Positions 8,571-15,869 of a DNA stretch of 21,255 nt are shown here, piece after piece; positions within the stretch are counted from its first letter, which is position 1; every line of letters starts with the position of its first letter. Below the pieces are notes generated by a model. The model made no database searches. It saw nothing but the letters and a program-made list of their open reading frames with translations, and was not told where the DNA came from. The DNA lies in assembly GCA_903834675.1 (NCBI GenBank), contig CAILKC010000559.1, forward strand, positions 1 through 21,255, read 5' to 3'. Origin of the DNA: an uncultured Victivallales bacterium. Lineage in GTDB: Bacteria > Verrucomicrobiota > Lentisphaeria > Oligosphaerales > JAFGRS01. The position numbers and the translations under genes are program-made.

Positions 8571-8584
8571 ATAGGAGCCCTACC

Positions 8585-8806
8585 ATGACGACCGCAGCGG
8601 TGTTCAAGTCCGGGCGCAGCCAGGCGATCCGCTTGCCCAAGAAGTACCGCTTCAACTGCCGGGAGGTCTACGTCCAGCCAACCCCGGATGGCCTGCTGCT
8701 GACGGCAAAGGACCCGTGGGACCTGTTTGCCGAGGGCGTGGCTGAGTTGTCCGAGGACTTCATGGCCACGCGGGTTCAGCCGCCGCTGGAATCCAGAGGA
8801 TTCTGA
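8585..8806 (+). CDS. vapB: VapB-type antitoxin (AbrB/SpoVT fold)
   Basis: A 73-residue antitoxin. The N-terminal part, AVFKSGRSQAIRLPKKYRF, is the typical swapped-hairpin DNA-binding domain of VapB proteins. The C-terminal tail (about 40-73, DPWDLFAEGVAEL…) would wrap the toxin. The ATG at 8585 has AGGAG at 8573-8577. The stop is two bases before the toxin ATG, the standard toxin-antitoxin arrangement. It likely neutralises the VapC next to it and represses the shared promoter. Confidence 0.92.
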   Translation: MTTAAVFKSGRSQAIRLPKKYRFNCREVYVQPTPDGLLLTAKDPWDLFAEGVAELSEDFMATRVQPPLESRGF

Positions 8807-8808
8807 CC

Positions 8809-9282
8809 ATGGCTGCCGCCACCTTCATGCTCGACACCGACACCCTGGTCTTCGTCGTCCGCGGGCTCAGGCAGCAGCAGCGTGCTCATGCCAGCCGGGC
8901 GGAGCGTATCCTGGCGCGCATCCGCAGTGCGCAGGCTGCCGGCGCGGCAGTGGGCGTCAGCGCCGTGACCGTCTCGGAACTCGAATATGGCACCTGCCGG
9001 TCGGCGCAGCCCGTGACCGAGCGGCGCGCCGTAGCCAAGATCCTGGCTCCGTTCGAGCTCTTCGACTATGATGCGGTGTCCGCACCCCGGCATTACGGCG
9101 AGATCCGAGCCCACCTGGAAGCCGCGGGTGTGCCCATCGGCGCCATGGACCTCCTCATCGCCGCCCACGCCCGCGCTCTCGGCGCCACCCTGGTGACCCA
9201 CAACACCGCCGAATTCACCCGCATCGAGGGCCTGCGCTGCGAGAACTGGACGGAGCCGGCGGCACGGGCCAAGCCGACCTGA
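8809..9282 (+). CDS. vapC: VapC-type PIN-domain ribonuclease toxin
   Basis: A 157-residue PIN-domain endoribonuclease. The metal-binding acidic residues expected of the fold are D9 (FMLDTDT), E57 (VSELEYG) and D114 (IGAMDLLIAAHA), with N132-T-x-x-F136 near the end. Family members cut tRNA or rRNA and arrest growth when the antitoxin is lost; the target here is unknown. AGAGGA lies eight bases before the ATG. All active-site residues are present, so the toxin looks functional. The pair sits between decayed genes, and the last codons run into a pseudogene in another frame. Confidence 0.92.
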   Translation: MAAATFMLDTDTLVFVVRGLRQQQRAHASRAERILARIRSAQAAGAAVGVSAVTVSELEYGTCRSAQPVTERRAVAKILAPFELFDYDAVSAPRHYGEIRAHLEAAGVPIGAMDLLIAAHARALGATLVTHNTAEFTRIEGLRCENWTEPAARAKPT

Positions 9283-9621
9283 CCCTGGGGCAATTCGGCA
9301 CGACCGGCGACGGGCCAGGGACACCCCAAGTCGTCTGCGAGTTCAAGGACATCGAGTCGGGCCTCGATGCGCCGCAGAACCGCAAGGGCAACTACCGCAG
9401 CCCCGTCCGGTAGTGCTTCGACTACCTGCGCGAGTTGCGCACCAGCCTGAGTGGTAATGAGTCCGTCGAACCTCCGTATCAACGGCGGGCAGTTCGAGGC
9501 CCTTCCAGAACTCGAGGGCCTCCATGTCCTCGCCAGCGTCTTCTGTGTGGCAAGGCACGGCCAGGGCAACGCCGTGACCGAGAGACAACTGGACGCCTTG
9601 GTCTGCTCTCTGTACGGTTGA
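9243..9621 (+). pseudogene. Collapsed remnant of a large restriction-modification protein
   Basis: The frame from 9243 reads GTGQADLTLGQF, then CEFKDIESGLDAPQNRKGN and RSPVR. A TAG follows at 9411, and the frame continues CFDYLRELRTSLSGNESVEP. This resembles the N-terminal nuclease-like part of large type IIG/Eco57I-like restriction-methylation proteins. From 9457 a second frame reads QFEALPELEGLHVLASVFCV and then QLDALVCSLYG before a stop at 9619. The ending LDALVxxLYGL is typical of the C-terminus of such enzymes. The middle, including all methyltransferase motifs, is gone. The family call is from recalled consensus and is tentative; that the stretch is broken coding sequence is more secure. 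Confidence 0.5.
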
Positions 9622-9860
9622 AGATCCTGCCTTTCGACGCCGGAACGGGCTACCCCATCTGCCTGGATGGCGCCCGCGCCTGCCCGCCGGAGGACTGCGG
9701 GGGAGTGCCCGGCTACCAATCGGTGATCAAGGCGCTCAGCAAACCCACCGCCGACAACGCCGAGTGGCGCGAGTGGATTGGTAAGTACGACCCCGAGGCC
9801 TTCGCTGCCGAGGTCGTGAACCGGCTCTGGGAAGATTGGCGGCAACCGAAGCGCAGGTGA
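9618..9860 (+). pseudogene. C-terminal fragment of a pRiA4b ORF3-like protein
   Basis: About 80 codons read …ILPFDAGTGYPICLDGARAC then PPEDCGGVPGYQ, followed by KYDPEAFAAEVVN. The RACPPEDCGG signature and the DPEAF motif are characteristic of the plasmid pRiA4b ORF3-like family, often found on plasmids and in mobile or defence regions. The N-terminal part of the domain is missing. The frame joins directly to the preceding relic, and there is no start codon with a ribosome site. The function of the family is not established. The fragment is most likely dead. Confidence 0.7.
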
Positions 9861-9886
9861 CGCCAGGCCGTGCCCGGCGTATCCGT

Positions 9887-10115
9887 GGAGAGGTGCCTGG
9901 CCTCAGGCGCTGGCCGCGAGCCGCGGCCGGTCCATTTCCCTGGAGAGGCGCCTGGCCTCAGGCGCTGGCCGCGAGCCGCGGCCGGTCCATTTCCCTGGAG
10001 AGGCGCCTGGCCTCAGGCGCGGCGGTGGAGCCCACCGCATCTCCACCGTATTCCCTTGGAGAGGCGCCTGGCCTCAGGCGCGGCGGTGGAGCCCACCGCA
10101 TTTCCACCGGAAATC
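9887..10115. repeat. Four tandem 55-61 bp units, each with two hairpins
   Basis: Units start at 9887, 9942, 9997 and 10058, each opening with GGAGAGG. Hairpin A is GCGCCTG-GCCT-CAGGCGC in all units, with one G·T pair in unit 1. Hairpin B in units 1-2 is GGCCGCG-AGC-CGCGGCC. In units 3-4 it is GCGGTGG-AGC-CCACCGC: both arms differ, the AGC loop and perfect pairing stay. The array lies at the 3' end of the minus-strand sugar operon, where it could stabilise or end the transcript. It has no unique spacers and is not a CRISPR array. Confidence 0.85.
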
Positions 10116-10141
10116 AGGAGCCGGCTACCACGCTCCCTGCG

Positions 10142-11233
10142 TCATTCCCGCGGCAGGCGCCGGACGCAGCTGTCCTGCAGGACGCCGCTGCCGTCCCGGC
10201 CGCCACAGCAGTAGGCCAGCAGGATGGCCTCCGCCGTGAAGTGCAGCGCGATGTAGCAAAAGCCCCGCGCCGGGTCGTCTTCAAGCACCTGCGCCCGCTC
10301 CCAGGTAGCGCCCTCGTCCCGGCTCCAGGCGATGACCAGCGGGGTGCGGCCCCAGGAGCTCTTCTCCGCTTCGGGCAACCCCCAGCGGCCGCTGCGGTCA
10401 TTCCACACCGCCACCAGCTCGCCACTGACGGGATCGCGCTTCATGGATAGCGGAGACGCTGGGGCGTGGAAGGCGCTGGCCTCGGGCCAGGTCCAGCTCA
10501 GTCCACGGTTGCTGGAGAAGCTCTGCCACTGCCGACCGGTGTCGGTACGGAACCAGGCCCAGAGGCGGCCGTCGGCCAGTTCCACCACGCCGGGTTCCTG
10601 CATGCCGGTGCCGCTACGCACGGGCAGCAGCACCGACTCCGGCGCCTCGAACCAAGACTTGCCCTGGTCGTCGCTGAGGTAGAATACCGCGAGCGCCCGC
10701 GCATCCTGGCTGATGACGGAGTCGCCCATGGCGAAACCGCCCTGGCGAGTGCATTGCGGCCGGTGATAGGCCGCGGGCAATACCAGCCGACCGCTGCGCA
10801 GGGCCACGACCCGGTCATTGTTCAGCACGAAGTAGCCCTGCACCGCAATGCAGCGCGAGGGCGCGGACCAGGTCTCGCCCTCGTCCGGCGAGGTGCGCAG
10901 GAACGGGATGCAGGCATTGACGCCGTCCTTGCGCAGGTTGAACAGCGCCAGGCCGCCATCGGCCAGGCGCAGCAGGCTGACACTCATGACGTTGAGCGCA
11001 CCGTCGTTCGGGACCAGCATCTGATCCGCGGTGGACCAGGTGCGCCCGCCGTCGACGGAGGTGCGCCCCACGATGTCGGCCGTCGCGTGATCGTCCCAAC
11101 TCTCGCCCCGGTAGCGAGTATAGGCGTAGAGGATACGGCCATCGCGCAAGTCGATGAAAGCGCCCTCGGAGTTGCGGGGATTCCCGGGGCCATGGTTCAA
11201 GGTGGCCACGATGGGTGCGGTCGCGGTGCTCAT
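10142..11233 (-). CDS. BNR-repeat sialidase-like (exo-alpha-sialidase family) protein
   Basis: A 363-residue six-bladed beta-propeller protein of the sialidase superfamily. Five Asp-boxes (S-x-D-x-G-x-x-W type) are visible at residues 59-66 (SVDGGRTW), 115-122 (SPDEGETW), 187-194 (SDDQGKSW), 240-247 (SSNRGLSW, degenerate) and 304-311 (SRDEGATW). There is no signal peptide, so it probably acts in the cytoplasm. Many such proteins are not true sialidases, and the substrate cannot be fixed here. I chose the ATG at 11233 because GAGGGAGA precedes it by about seven bases. It is the third gene of a minus-strand operon, 59 bases after the GH4 gene, so it probably works on the same glycan. Confidence 0.85.
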   Translation of the reverse strand: MSTATAPIVATLNHGPGNPRNSEGAFIDLRDGRILYAYTRYRGESWDDHATADIVGRTSVDGGRTWSTADQMLVPNDGALNVMSVSLLRLADGGLALFNLRKDGVNACIPFLRTSPDEGETWSAPSRCIAVQGYFVLNNDRVVALRSGRLVLPAAYHRPQCTRQGGFAMGDSVISQDARALAVFYLSDDQGKSWFEAPESVLLPVRSGTGMQEPGVVELADGRLWAWFRTDTGRQWQSFSSNRGLSWTWPEASAFHAPASPLSMKRDPVSGELVAVWNDRSGRWGLPEAEKSSWGRTPLVIAWSRDEGATWERAQVLEDDPARGFCYIALHFTAEAILLAYCCGGRDGSGVLQDSCVRRLPRE

Positions 11234-11292
11234 GCTGTGGTCTCCCTCACGCCTCGGGGCCGCCTTCTGCGCCCGCCGGCAGCCCGTTGGCA

Positions 11293-12699
11293 CTAGCTCC
11301 CGACGGCACCCGTCGCGCGCCGCGGCCGCTTGGCATAGAACTGCGGCAGGAGGTCGCGGGAGGCCGCCAGCAGCTCGTCGAGCATGGCCTCGGCCTGGTC
11401 GGGCAAGATCGCCATCTCGTCCAGCATGAGCGCCTGGAGAGCCAGGTTACGGTCGCCCTTTACCGCTGCGTCCGCCACGAATTCGTGCCAGGCGAAGCGC
11501 TTCTCCAGGATGCCTTTGAGATGCAGGGGCGCCTCGCCCATCTGCAGGCCGCGCAGGCCACAGGAGTCGGTGACCGCCTCGACCTCGACTTCGGCCGTGG
11601 ACGGCAGGTTGGGTATGCAGCCCTGGTTGGCGAGATTGGCGACACAGACCTGCCGCCGCCCGCTGGAGATGGCGCCCAGGATGTTGGCGATGCCTTCGCC
11701 GGTGAGGGTGTCGGAGACCTGTGTCCGCGGCTGGGTCGCATCGAGCAGGCGCTGATACTCCTGGAAGAAGAGGCGGCTGACCTCGGGCGATACGGGCTCC
11801 GGTCCGCTGAGCGCCGACGGCGTGACCGGGAAGTGCTCCCGGGCTTCCTTGGCCAGGTGCGCCGGCAGGTCGTCCAGCCCGCGTTTCATCTGCGCCAGGA
11901 AAGGGTAGAACTCCACGATGTGATCGTCGGGGGTGTAGAGGATACGGTGGCCGTAAATCTCGGCAAGTTTCGCGCTGATGGGAGCGCGTTCGGGGACGGT
12001 CCGGGCCGCCAGGCGGCGGCGCAACTCGGGGGTGAGGTCCTGGCCTTTGGAGGCGAGACGCGTGACCCAATAGTAGTGGTTGGTGCCGATCCAGACACAA
12101 TCGAGATCGTGCGGCGGCAGCTCCAGGATACGAGCCAGTTCGACAATGCCGCCCTGCACCCCATGGCAGACCCCCACAATCTTGATGCTGCTGTACTTGC
12201 GCAGGGCCCGGCAGAGGATGGCCATGGGGTTGGAGTGGTTGAACAGGATCGCGTTCGGGCAGCGCTTTTCCATCTCCCGGCAGATGGCGATGTAGGCCGG
12301 AATCGAGCGAAAGGCCATCATCATGGCCCCCGGACCGCCGGTGTCCGCGATAATCTGCTGAATGCCATACTTGGCGCCGATCAGCACGTCGGCATTGTGG
12401 TAGTACGAGGCGTAGACATTGCGGGTGATGCCGGCGCCGCTGCCACCGATGGAGGTCAGGGCGAAGTCGGCGCCATCCACCGCGTCGGCCAGGCCGCTGG
12501 CGACGCGGACCGTGACGCCGGTGCCGGCGGCTTCGGCCAGGCGTCGGCCCATGGCCATCATCCGCCGGGCCTTCTCCTTCACCAGGTCGTAAAGCACGAG
12601 TTCCGCGCCCGCCAACTCCGCGCTCACCACCAGGTCGGCAATGGCCCGCGGGAAGTAAAGGCTGCCGGCGCCCAGACAAGCAATCTTCTTTGCTGCCAT
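11293..12699 (-). CDS. Glycoside hydrolase family 4 (NAD/Mn-dependent glycosidase)
   Basis: A 468-residue cytoplasmic GH4 enzyme, related to alpha-galactosidase/alpha-glucosidase (MelA/AglA-like) proteins. The NAD-binding start is G10-A-G-S-L-Y-F-P. The substrate and metal site is visible as FNHSNPM (N154, P158), the metal-binding C178-H179-G180 in GVCHGVQGG, and N207-H208 in IGTNHYYW. GH4 enzymes cleave by oxidation, elimination and reduction using NAD+ and Mn2+. Sugar specificity cannot be predicted safely. The ATG at 12699 has AAGGTG six bases upstream, and the dehydrogenase gene ends 13 bases before it. The frame stays open far upstream, but only as a shadow of that gene. Confidence 0.93.
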   Translation of the reverse strand: MAAKKIACLGAGSLYFPRAIADLVVSAELAGAELVLYDLVKEKARRMMAMGRRLAEAAGTGVTVRVASGLADAVDGADFALTSIGGSGAGITRNVYASYYHNADVLIGAKYGIQQIIADTGGPGAMMMAFRSIPAYIAICREMEKRCPNAILFNHSNPMAILCRALRKYSSIKIVGVCHGVQGGIVELARILELPPHDLDCVWIGTNHYYWVTRLASKGQDLTPELRRRLAARTVPERAPISAKLAEIYGHRILYTPDDHIVEFYPFLAQMKRGLDDLPAHLAKEAREHFPVTPSALSGPEPVSPEVSRLFFQEYQRLLDATQPRTQVSDTLTGEGIANILGAISSGRRQVCVANLANQGCIPNLPSTAEVEVEAVTDSCGLRGLQMGEAPLHLKGILEKRFAWHEFVADAAVKGDRNLALQALMLDEMAILPDQAEAMLDELLAASRDLLPQFYAKRPRRATGAVGS

Positions 12700-12712
12700 A
12701 CGGTCACCTTGT

Positions 12713-13612
12713 TTAGAGGGCGGCCAGGACGATGGGCTGCTTCTGCGCCAGCGAGCGCTCGACCGCTTCCATGACCGCCTGGACTTCGAGGGACTCCTCC
12801 AGCGGCACCGGCAGCACTCCGGTATCCAGCCAGCGCTTGATCTCGATGAGAAGATTGTAGTAGAGCACGTCGCCGCGGTTGTCGAAGTACAGCACCTCAC
12901 CGCCGGCCTGCACGCGACCGCCGTAGGTGTAGCTGCCACGGCTGTACTCGGCCACCGCGCGTCGGCCGTTCGGGTAGGTGACCACAGCGACCACGCCGGC
13001 GGGGTCTTCAACCGCCGTGACCGACACAGCCCCGACGCCCATGGCGGTGACCAGCATCTCGGTGACGTGACAGCCGTACCAGACCACATCGCTGCCCGCG
13101 GCCGCCTTCCCCAGGGCGCCAAAGACGTTGCAGAAGGTCGGCGGCGCGGTCATCTGCTTGCGGGCGGCAACCAGCTTGCGGACATAGCGCAGCGAAGACG
13201 AACTCCAGACCTTCGTCTGCTTGGCCTGGGCCAACTCCACGATCTGCCGACCGTCGGCAAGATCGGCGGCAAGAGGCTTATCCATGAAGATCGGCAGCCC
13301 CAGTCCCGCGACCTGACGGAAGAACGACAGGTGCAGAGCCGGGTCGTTAATCTCCAGGAAAAGAGCATCCATGCCCTGTGCCAACTCGGCCACCGTCGAC
13401 TTCATGACCACCCCGAGCGCCTCCATCTGGGCCTGACGCTCATTCTGCCCTTTCTCGTCCTGAAACGGCGACGGGAAGCGCATGGCGTGGACGATCCGCA
13501 TGCCCTCGATCTTCTGCTCAGGCGGCGTACCCGTGCCCTGCAGGAGGGTGGTGAAGGCGACCGTGTGACTGGTGTCCATTCCGATGATGCCAATCTTGAG
13601 CTCTCGTGCCAT
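12713..13612 (-). CDS. Gfo/Idh/MocA-family oxidoreductase
   Basis: A 299-residue NAD(P)-dependent sugar or cyclitol dehydrogenase-like protein. The N-terminal Rossmann part begins LKIGIIGMDTSHTVAF, a variant of the usual glycine-rich turn found in one subgroup of the family. D111-K112-P113 (FMDKPLA) is the counterpart of the EKP motif that carries the catalytic lysine. H183 in YGCHVTEML fits the usual downstream catalytic or substrate-binding region. The ATG at 13612 has GGAGGG six bases upstream. It is the first gene of the operon with GH4 and the sialidase-like gene, behind a strong promoter, so it probably oxidises or epimerises a sugar released by those enzymes. Confidence 0.9.
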   Translation of the reverse strand: MARELKIGIIGMDTSHTVAFTTLLQGTGTPPEQKIEGMRIVHAMRFPSPFQDEKGQNERQAQMEALGVVMKSTVAELAQGMDALFLEINDPALHLSFFRQVAGLGLPIFMDKPLAADLADGRQIVELAQAKQTKVWSSSSLRYVRKLVAARKQMTAPPTFCNVFGALGKAAAGSDVVWYGCHVTEMLVTAMGVGAVSVTAVEDPAGVVAVVTYPNGRRAVAEYSRGSYTYGGRVQAGGEVLYFDNRGDVLYYNLLIEIKRWLDTGVLPVPLEESLEVQAVMEAVERSLAQKQPIVLAAL

Positions 13613-13687
13613 GGATGTCCCTCCGTGCGCTGCAAGCCGTGAAACGTCTGGTCCCGGAAACCGTTGTCGCGGCCGGGAGTCTGAGGA

Positions 13688-13715
13688 AGTATACCCACCC
13701 CGATGGGCTTGGCAA
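13688..13715 (-). promoter_or_regulatory. Sigma-70-type promoter of the sugar operon
   Basis: On the minus strand, TTGCCA (13715-13710), a 16-bp spacer and TATACT (13693-13688) match the consensus at five of six positions in each box. Transcription would start near 13680, giving a leader of about 70 bases before the dehydrogenase ATG. Confidence 0.6.
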
Positions 13716-13801
13716 TGAGGCGGCGGCAGATTTGCGTCCCGGCGCTCACAACGGGACTGTCCGACCAAGCCCAGTGGTGGTATGTTGAAGGAGTGAATAA
13801 C

Positions 13802-14212
13802 GTGCCTATGCAACGGTTTCAGTGGGAGGATAGCCTCCTGACGGGCGTCGTTTTGATCGATGCGCAACACCAGGAATACTTCCGCCGGGTCAACCAGGCC
13901 CTGGCCAGCGCCGAGGCTGCGCGCGAGGCTGGGTTTATGCCGGAGTTGCTGTTTGTGCAGGTGTACGCCCTCGATCACTTCGACGCCGAACAGAAGGTGA
14001 TGACCTTTCACGAATACCCCGCCTATGAGGCCCACCTGGCCCAGCATCAGACCTTCGCTTCCCGCCTTGACGCGCTGTCGGAGGCGCTGGCGTCAGAGGG
14101 CTTCCGACCGGATGTCGGGCAGCGGCTGAACGCCCTCCTGGTCGAGTGGTTCGTGCGCCATATCCGAACCGAGGACCAGAGGCTGGGAAAGTACCTGAAG
14201 AACAGGTTGTAG
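13802..14212 (+). CDS. Bacteriohemerythrin
   Basis: A 136-residue four-helix di-iron oxygen-binding protein. All seven expected iron ligands are present: H23 (IDAQHQEYF), H59 and E63 (DHFDAEQ), H78 and H82 (HLAQH), H120 and D125 (HIRTED). I chose the GTG at 13802, giving MPMQRFQWED, because AAGGAG at 13788-13793 lies eight bases upstream. The ATG at 13808 would be too far. Such proteins store, deliver or sense oxygen in microaerobic bacteria. It is divergent from the sugar operon and 61 bases before the NodB-like gene. Confidence 0.93.
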   Translation: MPMQRFQWEDSLLTGVVLIDAQHQEYFRRVNQALASAEAAREAGFMPELLFVQVYALDHFDAEQKVMTFHEYPAYEAHLAQHQTFASRLDALSEALASEGFRPDVGQRLNALLVEWFVRHIRTEDQRLGKYLKNRL

Positions 14213-14273
14213 GCCCGTGCTGCGCGGACGCGGGAGGCGGGTCGCAGCGGGCAAGACGGTAAGGGAGAGCGCC

Positions 14274-15377
14274 ATGATTCGCATCGAGGATCCCATCCAC
14301 GGCGCCGTGCTCAACCATCGGCACGGCCGCCAAGATCAGCACAGCCTGACCGTCCGGGTCAAGGGCCGGGCACCGCTGGGCGCCCGGGTTCTGGTGAACG
14401 GCTGCGAGGCAACCCGTGCCGGGGACACCTTCGCGGCAGAGGTGCGCTTGACCGAGGCGTGGACCGACCTCACCGCTACCTCGCAGAGCCCATCTGGCGC
14501 CGCGACGCATACGGTCCGCGTGCTCTGGGACCGCTGGTCGCGCCCGCGCTACCGCTTCAGCATCGACGACAACAGCTTCTTTCTGCGTGATCTCGCCCGC
14601 AACCGCCCCGCCTCGCTGTTTGACTGTTTCTACCTCGATGGGCTACGCCGACTGCACCGCGAGTACGGCGCCAAGTTCACCGTCAACGTCTTCCAGACCA
14701 CGCCGGAGAGCGACTTTTCACTGACCGATTTCCCCGCTCTCTACCAGAGCGAGTGGCGCGAGCATGGCAGTTGGCTGAAGCTGGCCTTCCACGCCTTCTC
14801 GGAGTTTCCCGACCGGCCCTACGAATACGCCGCGCCGACCCGTCTGGCGCACGACCTCGACCTGGTGGCCGGCGAGATTCGGCGCTTTGCCGGTGAGGAA
14901 GCCTACGCCCTGCCGACCGTGCTGCACTGGGGCATGTGCCCACCCGCCTGCCTGCCGGTCCTGCACGAGCGCGGGGTCCGCGCCCTCAGCGGCATGTTCC
15001 GCGCCAGCTCCAACGGCCGCTACGACGTGAACTACAACCTTGACGCTGTACGCAGCGAGTACCTCGGACACCACGACGCCCTGGTGGATCTGGAGTCAGG
15101 CATCACGTTCAGCCTGATCGACATCATCTGCAACAATACGAAACTGGCTGACACGGTCGCCAAACTCGCGGCCCTGGCGGCGGCCCCGGACACGGCCGAG
15201 ATCATGGACCTGTTCACCCACGAACAGTACTTCTGGCCCTTCTACCGCAACTATGTGCCAGACCACTTTGAACGGCTTGAGGCCGCCATCCGCTTCGTCA
15301 CCGAAGCGGGCTATGAGCCGGTATTCTTTCACGAGGGCTTCCTGGGCGGCCGTGCCCCCGTCGGCGCGACCGCGTAA
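14274..15377 (+). CDS. NodB-like (polysaccharide deacetylase-related) protein
   Basis: A 367-residue protein without a signal peptide. Residues 1-85 look like a small beta-sandwich (…HSLTVRVKGRAPLGARVLVN…). The rest resembles a divergent polysaccharide deacetylase barrel: RYRFSIDDNSFF with D98-D99 as the likely first motif, a histidine at H173 (LAFHAFSEFPD), and a late FTHEQYFWPFY with H316-E317. The classic H-x3-H zinc motif is not obvious, so catalysis may differ or be lost. The ATG at 14274 has GGGAG six bases upstream. Substrate unknown; the neighbouring glycan genes suggest a carbohydrate. Confidence 0.65.
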   Translation: MIRIEDPIHGAVLNHRHGRQDQHSLTVRVKGRAPLGARVLVNGCEATRAGDTFAAEVRLTEAWTDLTATSQSPSGAATHTVRVLWDRWSRPRYRFSIDDNSFFLRDLARNRPASLFDCFYLDGLRRLHREYGAKFTVNVFQTTPESDFSLTDFPALYQSEWREHGSWLKLAFHAFSEFPDRPYEYAAPTRLAHDLDLVAGEIRRFAGEEAYALPTVLHWGMCPPACLPVLHERGVRALSGMFRASSNGRYDVNYNLDAVRSEYLGHHDALVDLESGITFSLIDIICNNTKLADTVAKLAALAAAPDTAEIMDLFTHEQYFWPFYRNYVPDHFERLEAAIRFVTEAGYEPVFFHEGFLGGRAPVGATA

Positions 15378-15718
15378 GGGCCAGTCCGCGCGGCAAGGAG
15401 AGCGCCATGGGGCCAAGTCTCCGCCTGCCTCCGCCTGCCGACAGATCGGGTGGATCGGGGGTAGCCTGCTCGCCATAGGAGAGCCCTGGCCCGCCCCCAC
15501 TCGCCGCCCGCCGCGGCGGCCCGGCGGCTGGTGGAGTGCGCGCGGCAGAGAGCCGTACATGCGGCTCGTCGACGCCGCTTTGGCCGACACGCATGGCCCT
15601 GTCCACGGGCTCCAGCCCAAGCGGTGAGGCGAACCCGGTCCGTACGCCACACCCGCTGGCACTCCGTGTTCACGGCTCCATTCTCAGGGCCTCGCCAGGG
15701 CTTCATGCACAACGGATA
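15378..15718. other. Intergenic region, possible decayed coding sequence
   Basis: No intact gene is supported. A 23-codon reading frame (15407-15478) starts at an ATG preceded by AAGGAGAGCGCC, almost identical to the ribosome site of the NodB-like gene. It may be a small peptide or a leftover start. Around 15550-15627 a frame reads REPYMRLVDAALADTHGPVH and then stops, which looks like the tail of a lost gene. GAGCCG-TACATG-CGGCTC at 15550-15567 is a perfect 6-bp stem and could end the NodB-like transcript. Confidence 0.35.
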
Positions 15719-15748
15719 TTGCGGACATTCCACTAGAGGCGCTATGGT
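15719..15748 (+). promoter_or_regulatory. Possible promoter of the SPFH-relic/kinase unit
   Basis: TTGCGG at 15719-15724, an 18-bp spacer and TATGGT at 15743-15748, with a second -10-like TATGAT at 15748-15753. It is a weak -35 but the best candidate between 15378 and 15870. It would give a leader of about 110 bases holding the hairpin at 15756-15800. Confidence 0.3.
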
Positions 15749-15755
15749 ATGATGT

Positions 15756-15800
15756 CCTTGCGAAACCCTCGGCTCACCAGCTTCGCGGGGTTCTGCAAGG
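15756..15800 (+). other. Leader hairpin before the sensor-kinase unit
   Basis: CCTTGC (15756-15761) pairs with GCAAGG (15795-15800), and AACCC (15764-15768) with GGGTT (15788-15792). The two positions between are a G·T pair and one mismatch. The stem is about 13 bp with a 19-base loop, 70 bases before the ATG at 15870. The right arm recurs inverted at 18438-18453, so this may be part of a dispersed repeat rather than a dedicated regulator. Confidence 0.45.
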
Positions 15801-15869
15801 GCCTCGTACGTGTTCGTGGCGCCTGCGGGAGCGGCGTGCCCGCCCCACGCCCGCGAAAAGGACGGGACC

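Noticed and set aside
9093..9845. Minus-strand frame of 250 codons across the relic region
   Set aside because: It is opposite vapC and the two relics, has no family similarity I recognise, and exists because the plus-strand codons are GC-rich.
9887..10115. CRISPR array or protein-coding repeat
   Set aside because: There are no unique spacers. The 61-bp spacing of later units breaks the reading frame, and the dominant signal is hairpin pairing.
11215..12774. Open plus-strand frame of 519 codons opposite GH4
   Set aside because: It lies antisense to a GH4 gene with full catalytic motifs and has no recognisable domain. Long antisense frames are expected in GC-rich DNA.
12700..13122. N-terminal extension of the GH4 reading frame
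   Set aside because: The extension is Arg/Ser/Trp-rich, overlaps the dehydrogenase gene in another frame, and the ATG at 12699 has a good ribosome site followed at once by the NAD-binding motif.
15530..15580. Group II intron domain V (GAGCCGTAC… similarity)
   Set aside because: Only the first few bases resemble domain V. The AGC catalytic triad context, bulge and paired 3' strand are absent and no reverse transcriptase gene is nearby.
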